Notes: generated by a model from the sequence alone, not told the origin. A stretch of 47,454 nt of DNA from Anaerolineaceae bacterium (GCA_017417055.1 JAFPZX010000069.1:1-47454), one strand, 5' to 3'; counted from the stretch's first letter, positions 7,783-16,804 are shown. Numbers and translations: made by a program.

Positions 7783-9177
7783 TTACATACCCTTCAGATC
7801 ATAATACGGATCGAGATATTCGCGGGTACCGAGGACCATCTCACGGAAGAGCTTTTCGCCATCGGTACGCGAAAGATCACAGACCATGGGCTGAGACATA
7901 AAGGCCTCGAAGATCATACCCAAATCGCGTGTCTTGATGCCCTGATAGCATTTTTCGAGACTGTCCACACATGGCTTCAGCAGATCCACCACCGCACCGG
8001 GCAGCGGATTGGCCAGAATCGGCCGGACACAGTTGTTGTCAAACACATGGTTGACCTCCACCACCGCACCGAGCGGCAGATCCCGCATCTGTCCGCGGTT
8101 GACCGTATTCGCATTGGAAACCACCGTACCAAACCCAAGAATGGCCTTCATCAGCTGGATCAGTTCTTCCGCGCTGCGATGCGGCTGTGCGGAAAGCTCA
8201 CCGGCAGCAATGGCATTCAACTCTTTGATCCTCCGCTGCTGGTCTGTCCGCCGATAGTCAACCGTGGTCAAATGGAACAGCCATTTTTCCGCCGTTTCCG
8301 GTCCGGCAAGATACCGACTGTTGGGCAGGAACTCCACCAGATGGCGGTCGCCCGCCGCGGCCATCACACCATACTGACGGAACAGATCCATTTTCACCTT
8401 GTTGCCATAATGGAAAGGATCCACATTATATGCATCCGGAGCGTAACCAGGCTTTTCATCGTAACCTTTCTCAAAAAATTTATCCATGAACCCCGGCAGC
8501 AGGCTAAGCACATCCGTATCACGCCAGCGGGCTTCTGTGATCCAGGTGAAATGATTGATGCCGGACGCGTCGATAACGAGCTCATGACGGTCCGGACGCG
8601 GCACCCCGAGTTCCTCTTTGATCACACAGCAGAGGAAATCCTCCGCGTTAAAAACCTCATGACAGCAGCCGAACGCTTTGATTCCCTGATAAACATCAAA
8701 CAGCGTCTTGCAGCACATGGTCATGGGATTGGTCAGGTTGATCACCCAGGCATCCGGGCAGAATTTTTGGATCGCTTTTGCGAATCCTTCATAAATCGGC
8801 ACCGTCCGCATCGCCCGCAGAATACCTCCGGGACCGGCTGTGTCGCCAACGGACTGCCAGATGCCGTATTTTTCCGGCGCGTGAACATCCACCGCCATCT
8901 GGTCAAAAGTACCGGGAAGAATAGAGCAGGCGACGAAATCCGCACCGCTTAGCGCATCCTCCAGTTTTTCATAAACCACATAATCCCATTTGGAAATCGT
9001 GTCCGGATGTTCATTGATCCGTTCCCCGACCCGCTGATTGCGGCGGGCTGCTTCCATATCAATATCATACAGGGCGATTTCACCGCAAAGCCCTTCTGTC
9101 AAGGCAAGATCGTTCATAAACACCCGTGCCCACAGTTTGGAGCCGCCGCCAATATAAGCCAGTTTGATTTTTTTCAT
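7783..9177 (-). CDS. lplD: GH4 alpha-galacturonidase (LplD type)
   Basis: A 464-residue family 4 glycoside hydrolase. These enzymes need NAD+ and a divalent metal, and cleave by an oxidation-elimination route. The Rossmann motif AYIGGGSKLWARVF is at residue 8. The active-site motif reads CCHEVFN near residue 172: CHEV is the signature that separates alpha-galacturonidases such as Bacillus LplD from alpha-glucosidases and alpha-galactosidases of the family. Full length, no signal peptide, so it acts in the cytoplasm on imported oligogalacturonides, releasing galacturonate for UxaC. AGAGG four bases before the ATG supports the start. An AraC-type regulator is divergent and the Lpl-type importer lies 13 kb away on the same strand. 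Substrate is inferred from the motif and context. Confidence 0.93.
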   Translation of the reverse strand: MKKIKLAYIGGGSKLWARVFMNDLALTEGLCGEIALYDIDMEAARRNQRVGERINEHPDTISKWDYVVYEKLEDALSGADFVACSILPGTFDQMAVDVHAPEKYGIWQSVGDTAGPGGILRAMRTVPIYEGFAKAIQKFCPDAWVINLTNPMTMCCKTLFDVYQGIKAFGCCHEVFNAEDFLCCVIKEELGVPRPDRHELVIDASGINHFTWITEARWRDTDVLSLLPGFMDKFFEKGYDEKPGYAPDAYNVDPFHYGNKVKMDLFRQYGVMAAAGDRHLVEFLPNSRYLAGPETAEKWLFHLTTVDYRRTDQQRRIKELNAIAAGELSAQPHRSAEELIQLMKAILGFGTVVSNANTVNRGQMRDLPLGAVVEVNHVFDNNCVRPILANPLPGAVVDLLKPCVDSLEKCYQGIKTRDLGMIFEAFMSQPMVCDLSRTDGEKLFREMVLGTREYLDPYYDLKGM

Positions 9178-9560
9178 AAAACCTCTTGTTTTCTTTTGAT
9201 ATCAGAATAATCTACATTAAATCAACACTTTTTAGAATTACCTATGGACAAATCGGATATCAGTTATTATAATTTAACTACAATGTATATATTATACTTG
9301 TTTCCGTCAGTATTTGATTCAGGAAGGTCGTTTTCAAATCATATTGCGAAAACACGAAACACATGTGGGACTGACACCAAGTGCTGCGAAGCCAACATGA
9401 GCGTGTCTGTCACCATGTGCGTCACAACAATAATGGCAGACGCATGAATAGTAACTTGGCCCTTTATGAGACAGCATGGCATCAAACCCATGAATCCTAA
9501 TCTTCAAAGCCAGAAAGACACATACACGAAACAATATCTTCAGGAGAGAAAACGCATACC
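9178..9560. promoter_or_regulatory. Divergent lplD / araC-type regulator spacer
   Basis: 383 bases with no credible gene. The AT-rich half next to lplD (about 9190-9300) contains two minus-strand TATAAT matches (9266-9271 and 9291-9296) without good -35 partners. The half next to the regulator holds a small TIR element (9358-9420). Operators for the AraC-type protein would be expected here but I see no clear direct repeat. Confidence 0.4.
9358..9420. repeat. Small TIR element, GCACATG family, copy B
   Basis: Starts ACACATGTGGGACTGACAC and ends GTGTCTGTCACCATGTGC. It is the same length and layout as the copy at 5023-5085 and similar along its whole length. Flanking bases do not show an obvious target duplication. 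Confidence 0.6.
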
Positions 9561-10370
9561 ATGAACGAAATCGTACACGCAGGGAAACATAATCTGACTT
9601 TCACCGTTTCCCGCCACATGCACCACTATTGGGAATTGATATACTGCACCAGCGGAGAAGGCACGATTTTTTTTGATGATTTTACTATTCCTTATAAAGA
9701 AAGTGACATCATTGCGATTCCCCCGGACCTGCTCCATACCAACACGAGCGAAAAGGGGTTCACCAACATCTTCATCAATCTGAACGACTCAAACCTGAAT
9801 TATATAACACCCATCAAAATACAGGACGACAGCAGCCATCACATCCGCACCGCGTTTCAGTCTGCCTATTACCATTTCTGTGAAGAAAAAAACCGGGACT
9901 ACCTGCTGACCGCTTACGGACATTTACTGGCGGCATATGTCCGCGCCTATCAAAAGACACCGGTCCACTCTGTCATCGTAGAAGAAATCCGCAGCAACAT
10001 CGTCCAGAACTTCTCTGACTGCGAATACGAACTGGATCAATTCCTTCGTTCGCTGCCCTTCAGCTACGATTACCTCCGAAAGCTTTTTAAAAAAGAGATG
10101 GGGGTCACCCCCCATCAATACCTGTGTGATAAACGTCTGAATACCGCGGCGGAATGGCTCAGTGGTTCTTACAATGAAGGGAACAACATCGCCGATGTCG
10201 CCCGTCTCTGCGGTTTCAATGAGCCGCTTTACTTTTCCCGGATGTTCAAAAAGAAATTCGGGATCGCACCCAGCTTTTACCGCAGCGACCGGCAGCAGAG
10301 CATCACTCGGTTAGACCCGGATGAAGTTCACATTCCCGAGCCCGATCCATCCGCTATCGAAGACGCATGA
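9561..10370 (+). CDS. AraC-family transcriptional regulator
   Basis: A 269-residue regulator. Residues ~10-85 form a cupin-like AraC ligand-binding domain (HMHHYWELIYCTSGEGTI, then IPPDLLHT). The C-terminal ~100 residues are the two helix-turn-helix AraC DNA-binding domain, with NIADVARLCGFNEPLYFSRM and FKKKFGIAPSFYR as the conserved second half. It faces away from lplD, so it most likely controls lplD and perhaps other pectin genes in response to a uronate or oligosaccharide. Its 3' end overlaps the convergent GH105 gene by 17 bases. The AGGAG upstream is ~14 bases from the ATG, a rather long spacing. Confidence 0.92.
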   Translation: MNEIVHAGKHNLTFTVSRHMHHYWELIYCTSGEGTIFFDDFTIPYKESDIIAIPPDLLHTNTSEKGFTNIFINLNDSNLNYITPIKIQDDSSHHIRTAFQSAYYHFCEEKNRDYLLTAYGHLLAAYVRAYQKTPVHSVIVEEIRSNIVQNFSDCEYELDQFLRSLPFSYDYLRKLFKKEMGVTPHQYLCDKRLNTAAEWLSGSYNEGNNIADVARLCGFNEPLYFSRMFKKKFGIAPSFYRSDRQQSITRLDPDEVHIPEPDPSAIEDA

Positions 10371-11481
10371 TTTCCGTGTAGCACAGCAGGAATGGAGCGA
10401 CACCTTTCGCGTCATTTTTCACGATCGGCTCTGAGATGTAGTATTCATATGTGCCATCCCTGCGGCGGTTGTCTTCCGGTCCAAGTCCGGCCACCAGGCA
10501 GATGCCATCCAGATTCAATTCACCGTCCGTGAAAGACAGATAGCGGTCTATAATGCCCTTGAACGTCTTTTCGCCCAGCTCCGCAAAGCATTTTTCTAAT
10601 ACCCCCAGACGGGTTCCTTTGAGCATGGCATAGGCGATCATGCTGGAGCCGCTGGTTTCCAGGTAGTTGCCTTCCCGGCCGCCCTGGTCCACCACCTGCC
10701 AGTACATCCCGCTTTCCGGATCCGCATATTTGGAAATCCCCTGCATCAATTCTGTGAAGATCGGAATGATGCGGCTGCGGGCATCGCCCTCCGGGAGTAT
10801 CTCGATCAGATCCGCGAGCGCTACCGAGAACCAGCCGATCGCACGGAGCCAGAATCCATTGGAAAGGCCGGTCTCCCTATCCGCCCAGAACGCGATCTTT
10901 GAAGCATCATATCCATGGTAATACAGACCTTTTTCCTCACTGAACATGTGTTTCCGTACATTTTCGATCTGATGGATCGTGTCGGAATAATCCCCGCTGC
11001 CGAAGTTTTTCTCATATAATACCTGGAAGGGCTGAGCCATATAAAGCCCGTCGAGCCAAACCTGATTGGGATAAATGGCCTTGTGCCAGTAATTACCCTC
11101 ATATGTACGCGGCTGGCGTCTGAGCTGATCCATCTGCGTTTCCGCGGCAAGACGGTATTTTTCTTTACCGGTTTTTTGATACAATTCGAACAGGACACGT
11201 CCTTCATTGACGTCATCCAGGGCGAATTTTTCCGGTTCATAGGTGCGGATACTGCCGTCTTCCGAGATAAAATCACTGATAAAATTATCGACAAAATCAA
11301 AGTAAGCTTTGTCACCGGTGATTTCCGACATAGCCAGCAGCGCTGTCACCATGCAGCCGTCAATATAGTTCCAGCTGCCGGGTTTTCCCTCCCGGACTTT
11401 TTCAATGTTCCATACGGTACGGTCGGGTGAAGATTCGCGGATCAGCCGCTGTACATAAGCATCAATTTTTGAATAATCCAT
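10354..11481 (-). CDS. GH105 unsaturated rhamnogalacturonyl/uronyl hydrolase
   Basis: A 375-residue (alpha/alpha)6-barrel hydrolase of the YteR/YesR family, which removes the 4,5-unsaturated uronate left at the non-reducing end by pectate or rhamnogalacturonan lyases. Family marks are PNQVWLDGLYMAQPF near residue 139, whose Asp corresponds to the catalytic residue, FWLRAIGWFSVALAD near 210, and SGSSMIAYAM near 277. No signal peptide, so it is intracellular. GGAG lies nine bases before the ATG. It overlaps the end of the AraC-type gene tail to tail. The exact substrate (unsaturated galacturonyl or galacturonyl-rhamnose) cannot be told from sequence. Confidence 0.92.
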   Translation of the reverse strand: MDYSKIDAYVQRLIRESSPDRTVWNIEKVREGKPGSWNYIDGCMVTALLAMSEITGDKAYFDFVDNFISDFISEDGSIRTYEPEKFALDDVNEGRVLFELYQKTGKEKYRLAAETQMDQLRRQPRTYEGNYWHKAIYPNQVWLDGLYMAQPFQVLYEKNFGSGDYSDTIHQIENVRKHMFSEEKGLYYHGYDASKIAFWADRETGLSNGFWLRAIGWFSVALADLIEILPEGDARSRIIPIFTELMQGISKYADPESGMYWQVVDQGGREGNYLETSGSSMIAYAMLKGTRLGVLEKCFAELGEKTFKGIIDRYLSFTDGELNLDGICLVAGLGPEDNRRRDGTYEYYISEPIVKNDAKGVAPFLLCYTEIMRLR

Positions 11482-11553
11482 TCTGCCTTACTCCCCACTG
11501 AATCTGAACTGTTACTGCTTAAGATTATATCAGGTATCATCGTTTCTTTGTAG

Positions 11554-11757
11554 ATGATTACGCGGATCTTCACCGGCATGATGGAAAAGGGACTGCTCCG
11601 GAAGGATGACCCGAAAATGCTGGCCTTTGCCTATACCGCACCGATCTCTGTCCTGATTCATCAATGCGACCGTGAGCCTGAGAAAACATATGAGGCAATC
11701 GCACAAATTGAGATGTTCAGCCGGCATTTTATAAAAACATATGGGACAGAGAATTGA
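11554..11757 (+). pseudogene. C-terminal fragment of a TetR-type regulator
   Basis: The 67 residues look like the end of the ligand domain of a TetR-family repressor (TGMMEKGLLRKDDPKMLAFA, then YEAIAQIEMFSRHFI). There is no helix-turn-helix, a stop codon directly precedes the ATG, and no ribosome site is seen. The sequence upstream is the promoter area of the GH105 gene. A truncated gene is the simplest reading. Confidence 0.65.
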
Positions 11758-11761
11758 ACCC

Positions 11762-11947
11762 ATGAAAGAAGAAATTGAACCGAAAGCCACAACAAGAGCT
11801 GCTGCCTATGCTCTTTGGATGAAAGCCCCAAATCCGATGGTAACCTTCATGATCCTGTTTGTCGTGGGTTCTGCCTTGATAGCTGCTATCGGTCCGGCAA
11901 AACAGATCCGGAACTTCTCGATAACAGAAACGATCAGCGAGCTTTAA
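11762..11947 (+). pseudogene. N-terminal stub, possibly CatA-like O-acetyltransferase
   Basis: Begins five bases after the TetR fragment. The first ~29 residues (KATTRAAAYALWMKAPNPMV) resemble, from memory, the start of CatA-like acetyltransferases in Lachnospiraceae. After that the sequence changes to a hydrophobic stretch (LFVVGSALIAAIG) and stops at 68 residues, so any such gene has lost more than two thirds. With the TetR piece it looks like the remains of a regulator/acetyltransferase pair. The family call is tentative. Confidence 0.4.
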
Positions 11948-11973
11948 TGATAGAATGTCATAATGAGGTTTTT

Positions 11974-13050
11974 ATGAAAGATGCTGTATTATACATTCAC
12001 GGCAAAGGCGGAAGCGACGCAGAGAGCGGGCATTATCGGCCACTGTTTCCCGGTCATGAGGTGATCGGACTGGATTATCAAAGCACAGTGCCATGGGATG
12101 CAGGAAAAGAGATCCGCGCAGCAGTGGAAAAGCTGAAAGAAGCATACGAAAGTATTATTCTGATTGCCAACAGTATTGGGGCTTATTTCAGCATGAATGC
12201 CGGGATCGACGCCATACTAAAAAGGGTATACTTCATCTCACCCATTGTTGATATGGAGCGGCTGATTTTTGATATGATGGTGTGGAGCAATGTAACTGAG
12301 GAACAGCTGAAAGCGGAACGCGTGATCGCAACTGACTTCGGTGAGAGTCTGTCATGGGACTATCTGTGCTATGTGCGGGAGCATCCCGTGAAATGGAAGG
12401 TTCCCACAGAAATCCTTTACGGCAGCAAAGACAACCTGACTTCATACGAAACAATCACAACCTTTGCAAAGGATCACAGAGCAAATCTGACGGTGATGGA
12501 AAACGGCGAGCATTGGTTTCACACTGAGGAGCAAATGCGTTTTCTGGACGAATGGATCAAAAAATGTGAGTCTGTTTATCCTGGAAAGATTTTGATTAAA
12601 ACAGAACGCTTGCGGTTATACCCCGCCTCAAGGGAACAAATGGAAGACGTGATCGCATCTGAACAGGATAAAGAACTCAAAAAGGCGTATTCCGAGATGA
12701 TGGACGGCTGTCTGCGGCACCCTGAACAATGGCAATGGTATGCCATGTGGATGATTGAGTTACGGGACGGGACGCACATCGGGGACTTGAATTTTAAAGG
12801 AATAGGCACAAACGGCACTGTGGAAATCGGATACGGTATTTTTGAAAACTATCAGAGAAAAGGGTATGCCACCGAGGCAGCTGACGCTGCGGTGACTTGG
12901 GCGCTGCAGCAGCCTGCTGTGACCCGCGTGGAAGCAGAAACGGAACCGGGGAACCGGATATCCCAGCATGTTCTGGAAAAATGTGGATTCCGACCGACAG
13001 GATCATTTGGAAAAGAAGGACCACGCTTTTATCGGGTTTCAACGCAATAG
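11974..13050 (+). CDS. Alpha/beta hydrolase - GNAT acetyltransferase fusion
   Basis: I place the start at the ATG at 11974 (GAGG five bases upstream), giving 358 residues; a longer open frame from 11815 would read through remnant DNA. Residues 1-~200 form a small alpha/beta hydrolase: YIHGKGGSDAESGH at the start, nucleophile region IANSIGAY near 70, LYGSKDNLTS and a late GEHWFH that supplies the acid and histidine. Residues ~205-358 are a RimJ/RimL-like GNAT domain: IKTERLRLYPAS, GYGIFENYQRKGYATEAADA (acetyl-CoA loop) and VLEKCGFRPTG. Such domains usually occur as separate proteins. Substrates are unknown. Two more GNAT genes follow on the same strand, so the three may be co-transcribed. Confidence 0.85.
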   Translation: MKDAVLYIHGKGGSDAESGHYRPLFPGHEVIGLDYQSTVPWDAGKEIRAAVEKLKEAYESIILIANSIGAYFSMNAGIDAILKRVYFISPIVDMERLIFDMMVWSNVTEEQLKAERVIATDFGESLSWDYLCYVREHPVKWKVPTEILYGSKDNLTSYETITTFAKDHRANLTVMENGEHWFHTEEQMRFLDEWIKKCESVYPGKILIKTERLRLYPASREQMEDVIASEQDKELKKAYSEMMDGCLRHPEQWQWYAMWMIELRDGTHIGDLNFKGIGTNGTVEIGYGIFENYQRKGYATEAADAAVTWALQQPAVTRVEAETEPGNRISQHVLEKCGFRPTGSFGKEGPRFYRVSTQ

Positions 13051-13078
13051 TTTATTATTTAAAGAGGATTTATTTTAA

Positions 13079-13879
13079 ATGCTCAAAACAATCAACCCAA
13101 AGGTTAGGAGTGAAGAAAATCACATGGAATATATCAGAGTAACTAAGGAAAATCTGGAAAACGAGCATATCTGCTGCGCCATTTCCAATAATCGGGATAT
13201 CCAGGTCGCGTCAAAAAAGGCGTGGCTCGCGGAACGCTTTGATGATGGTCTTGTGTTCCTCAAAAGCGTGGAACGGGGGAAGTGCTTCATTGAATACATC
13301 CCGGCGGAAAATGCCTGGAATCCAATCACAGCTGACGGATATATGTACATCGACTGTCTGTGGGTCTCAGGCTCCTTCAAAGGACATGGGTATTCCAACG
13401 ATCTACTGAACGCGTGTATCGAAGACAGCAAAAGCAAAGGGAAAACCGGTCTTTGCATTTTGTCATCGGCAAAAAAGAAGCCTTTTCTTGCCGATCCGAA
13501 ATATTTGAAATACAAAGGCTTTGAGGTCTGTGATGAGGCTGATAACGGAATACAGCTCTGGTATTTACCTTTCACACCGGATGCCGTAAAACCCCGCTTC
13601 AAGGACTACGCCAGGCATCCGCATGTTGAGGAAAGCGGCTATGTACTTTTCTACACGAGCCAATGTCCGTTCACCGCGAAATATGTGCCGATCGTGGAGC
13701 AGACCGCAAAAGAGCACAATATCCGCTTCACAGCGATCCATCTTGAAAGCAAAGAAGCCGCTCAGAATGCGCCAACCCTTATCACAACCTACGCGCTGTT
13801 TTATGATGGGAAATATCTGACAAACGAGATCATGAATGATACGAGGTTTCTCAAGGAAATAGAAAAGAGACAACTATGA
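13079..13879 (+). CDS. YoaP-like GNAT with thioredoxin-like C-terminus
   Basis: 266 residues from the first ATG (GAGGA ~10 bases upstream); a second ATG at 13124 (MEYIRVTKENLENEHICCAI) matches where relatives usually begin. Residues ~20-165 are a GNAT-like domain, with LWVSGSFKGHGYSNDLLNAC as the acetyl-CoA-binding part. The C-terminal ~80 residues resemble the YoaP domain: VLFYTSQCPFTAKYVPIVEQ has a CPF motif in a thioredoxin-like position. Bacillus YoaP has the same architecture but no established substrate. It overlaps the next gene by four bases (ATGA), so the two are translationally coupled. Confidence 0.85.
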   Translation: MLKTINPKVRSEENHMEYIRVTKENLENEHICCAISNNRDIQVASKKAWLAERFDDGLVFLKSVERGKCFIEYIPAENAWNPITADGYMYIDCLWVSGSFKGHGYSNDLLNACIEDSKSKGKTGLCILSSAKKKPFLADPKYLKYKGFEVCDEADNGIQLWYLPFTPDAVKPRFKDYARHPHVEESGYVLFYTSQCPFTAKYVPIVEQTAKEHNIRFTAIHLESKEAAQNAPTLITTYALFYDGKYLTNEIMNDTRFLKEIEKRQL

Positions 13880-14292
13880 TCGTAAAAAAAGACACACTGA
13901 CATCTGAAGTGTTTCTCGAGCTGTTTTCTTCCGTTGGCTGGGAGCCGCCCTGCATCGATCAGGTCAGGACAGCCTTTGAACATACTTTGGCGACATTTAC
14001 CGCATATGATGACGGGCTGCCTGTTGGAATGGTGCGACTGCTCGGAGATGGCGGCATGTCTTTTTACATCAAAGACTTCGCCGTGATTCCCGGCCATCAG
14101 AATAAAGGAGTGGGAACTCTGTTGATGAACGCTGTAGAGTCATTTATCTTGAACTCCATCCAACCAGGCTGGGCTGTAAGTCTCGAACTGATCAGCACAA
14201 AGGAAGCCGTGACGTTTTATCGCGGGAAAGGCTTCGAGGAACGCCCCTGCAAGTGGGACGGGCCGGGAATGTTCAAAATGATCAGGCGCTGA
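13876..14292 (+). CDS. GNAT-family N-acetyltransferase
   Basis: 138 residues, a single GNAT fold. The core motif IKDFAVIPGHQNKGVGTLLM near residue 70 contains the acetyl-CoA pyrophosphate loop, followed by ISTKEAVTFYRGKGFEERPC. Start overlaps the stop of the YoaP-like gene. Substrate unknown; closest in form to small aminoglycoside- or polyamine-type GNATs, but no specificity can be read from sequence. Confidence 0.88.
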   Translation: MIVKKDTLTSEVFLELFSSVGWEPPCIDQVRTAFEHTLATFTAYDDGLPVGMVRLLGDGGMSFYIKDFAVIPGHQNKGVGTLLMNAVESFILNSIQPGWAVSLELISTKEAVTFYRGKGFEERPCKWDGPGMFKMIRR

Positions 14293-14314
14293 ATTGACAC
14301 ATACTGTTTTTCAG

Positions 14315-15013
14315 CTAAGGTTGTATCAGAGCAAGTTCTGAAAGGCATTTTATCCATATGTCTGCAATTGTTTGATGACCTTCAAGTGTTGGATGAGAAC
14401 CGTCAAGCGTCTCATATCTGATATTCAGTGATCCGATGTCAGCCAAATAAACCTTTTTTATATCAACAATCCGTCGGATTGCGTCATTATAATCTTCAAA
14501 TTTTTCACCCGCGTACATTTCAGGGAAAAGCCACGTTTCGTTATTTCTTATTCGGGTACGCATCAGTGTACCACAGACAACCTTCGCTCGGGGATACCGT
14601 TCTATGACGCGATCAATCATAATTCCATAAGCATCTTCAAAATACGATAAATTCTCTTTTCTATTTATAAAAACAGATTTTTTCTGTCTTATACTAACAC
14701 CATTTCCAAAATCATTAAACCCCACATAAATCAGGATCATATCCGGACGATAAATTCTGGTATGCAGGCAAGAAATTCTTTCAAGACTGGAAGCAGCAGG
14801 AAAACCTGCTCCTGTTACCCTGCTTCCCGAATATGAATTGTTGACACATAAATATGCATGTAACGCCTGATTAACTTTTGCCCACCAAGTATCATAAACA
14901 CTGGTCAAACCATTACGCAGCTGCATATCGGTGTCATAAAAAACAGAATATCCGGAAGGATTATAGCCTTCAAAAGTACTGATTGAATCCCCAATAATTG
15001 AAACTAATATCAT
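14315..15013 (-). CDS. SGNH/GDSL esterase, possible pectin deacetylase
   Basis: 232 residues with all four SGNH blocks: GDSIST near residue 8 (catalytic Ser), SYSGSRVTG near 61 (Gly), VGFNDFG near 98 (Asn), and DGSHPTLEGH near 208 (Asp/His). No signal peptide, so cytoplasmic. It lies 235 bases downstream of the GH28 gene on the same strand, at the end of the pectin import block, so removing acetyl groups from imported pectin fragments is a reasonable guess. Family members also act on lipids and other acetylated sugars. The ribosome site is weak. Confidence 0.85.
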   Translation of the reverse strand: MILVSIIGDSISTFEGYNPSGYSVFYDTDMQLRNGLTSVYDTWWAKVNQALHAYLCVNNSYSGSRVTGAGFPAASSLERISCLHTRIYRPDMILIYVGFNDFGNGVSIRQKKSVFINRKENLSYFEDAYGIMIDRVIERYPRAKVVCGTLMRTRIRNNETWLFPEMYAGEKFEDYNDAIRRIVDIKKVYLADIGSLNIRYETLDGSHPTLEGHQTIADIWIKCLSELALIQP

Positions 15014-15248
15014 ATCAAGGTCATTTTGTATCCATTAAGGACAAATCTCACCTGGCCAGCTCTCTTAAATTTACTACTCAGTGCGTGAGCTTCGCAGATT
15101 TACAGCCAATACAATAAAGTATATGCTCTGAATCCAAAATCATATGAAACCTTTATTTTAACTGAACAGCCTAACTGTTCTGCGTATTACGCTCCAGAAA
15201 TTTATTAGATACACAAAAATAACGAAACCTGTCAAATAGAAAATTCTA

Positions 15249-16799
15249 TTATTTTACAATTAACTCTTCGTGATGATTGGCGATGATCTCATCACCTTCG
15301 ACGCCTTCGAGTTTTACGTTATCGATCACGATCTTTTTGACATTATCCAGATAAAGACCGAGCTTGCAGCGTTCTTTGGCGAAGTTTTCCATCGCGGGCA
15401 CGCCCGGTTTGGCATCTTCTTTGAAAGTAATGCGGCAATCCTTGAAGCAAACCTCATCGATCGGCATTTCCGGCAGACCGTCGATATAGCAGGCAGCCAC
15501 TTCCGCATCCGTGCAGTCCAGATTGTTGAAATGGAAGCTGCCGAGATGCGGCGTACGGTCGTCCACCGGCAGATGTTCCCGGGACCAGACATATTCCGTA
15601 AAACGATCCGGATCACAGCAATTGTAGTACATATTCATCACCACCGGCGTCCGGACACCTTCCATACGGATGTTATCGAACACTACGCCGCTGATGTCGC
15701 AAAGCTTCCCGCGGCCGCGCCGGGTTTTGATACGCAGTCCCCGATCCGTCCCGCGGAAGTAGCACTGCTCCACCGTCAGGTTCCGGATCCCGGCACTCAT
15801 TTCACTGCCCAGCGTCACCGCACCGTGTCCAAAATCCATAAGGCAGTTGCGGACTACGTGATGGTCTGCCGGTTTCTTGAAGCGCATCCCCAGATCGATC
15901 TTACCGGATTTAATGGCAATGCAGTCATCCCCGACACTAAAGCGACAGCCGATGATATTCACACCATCGCAGGATTCCGGATCGATGGCATCTGTGTTCG
16001 GGCTGTCTTTAGGTGCGGAAATAAACACATCGTAGAAAGAAACCCTGTCGGAAAAGAACGGATGAAACTGCCAGGAAGCTGAATTGCAGGCATGGATTCC
16101 ATGAATGCAGATATCTTTGCAGTGACTGAAGAAAAAGAGCCGCGGTCTGGCGATCTTGAACTCCTGGAATTTCGTCCAGAAATCCCCGGCACCCGCATTG
16201 CCATCAACCGTTCCCGGGCCGATGATTGTGATATCTTCCGCATACGCAGCGCTCAGCAGGGCTTGATACATCTCCCGGATCTCACCCTCAAACGCGCCTA
16301 ATATGATTTCCGCACCGCTTTCTACATCATGTACCTCACCGGGTATAACCTGATAGCGAGCCCGCTCCGGTGATCCTTTCAGAACAGCGCCTTCCGCAAA
16401 TTCGATCGTCATATGACTGCGAATCGCCTGCGGGAATGTCAGATAGGTTCCTTCCGGGAAATAAAGCCGCCCGCCTTCCGGCAGAAAATCCAGTGCAGCC
16501 CGGATCGCTTTGGTATCATCGTGCGTCCCGTCACCCTTTGCGCCGAAATCCTTGACATTGATCGCAAAGCGTTCGCTCTGCGTGTGAAAAATCATGGATT
16601 CCCGTCGGTCTGGGAACTCAACGGTAACCGTATAATCAGTGTCGGACTGCAAACCAAATAGTGAGAAAACATTCGTATTTCCCTGACGCACTTTCACATC
16701 ATTCAGATAAAGCGTATATTCTGAAGGAGCATAATACTGATTTTTATTATCCAGTTCAAAACAAGCTGAACTTGAGCTGACAAATAATAATCTGAACAT
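15249..16799 (-). CDS. GH28 polygalacturonase, intracellular exo-type
   Basis: 516 residues. An N-terminal ~80-residue beta-rich domain (fibronectin-like; VFSLFGLQSDTDYTVTVEF) precedes the right-handed beta-helix that starts at VKDFGAKGDGTHDDTKAIRA, as in exo-acting GH28 enzymes of gut bacteria. Catalytic motifs are complete: NTDAIDPES, GDDCIAIKSG, GHGAVTLGSEMS and RIKTRRGRG. It hydrolyses alpha-1,4 bonds between galacturonate residues. There is no signal peptide, so it should work on oligomers in the cytoplasm. It begins five bases after the stop of a small membrane-protein gene and is the likely enzymatic payload of the importer operon. Confidence 0.94.
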   Translation of the reverse strand: MFRLLFVSSSSACFELDNKNQYYAPSEYTLYLNDVKVRQGNTNVFSLFGLQSDTDYTVTVEFPDRRESMIFHTQSERFAINVKDFGAKGDGTHDDTKAIRAALDFLPEGGRLYFPEGTYLTFPQAIRSHMTIEFAEGAVLKGSPERARYQVIPGEVHDVESGAEIILGAFEGEIREMYQALLSAAYAEDITIIGPGTVDGNAGAGDFWTKFQEFKIARPRLFFFSHCKDICIHGIHACNSASWQFHPFFSDRVSFYDVFISAPKDSPNTDAIDPESCDGVNIIGCRFSVGDDCIAIKSGKIDLGMRFKKPADHHVVRNCLMDFGHGAVTLGSEMSAGIRNLTVEQCYFRGTDRGLRIKTRRGRGKLCDISGVVFDNIRMEGVRTPVVMNMYYNCCDPDRFTEYVWSREHLPVDDRTPHLGSFHFNNLDCTDAEVAACYIDGLPEMPIDEVCFKDCRITFKEDAKPGVPAMENFAKERCKLGLYLDNVKKIVIDNVKLEGVEGDEIIANHHEELIVK

Positions 16800-16804
16800 C
16801 GAAC

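Noticed and set aside
7750-8952. A 400-codon open frame antisense to lplD
   Set aside because: Composition is unusually rich in His, Arg and Ile with no domain; it mirrors the GH4 gene, whose motifs are complete.
15014-15248. Possible small gene or RNA between the SGNH and GH28 genes
   Set aside because: AT-rich, no frame with a ribosome site and no clear stable fold by eye.
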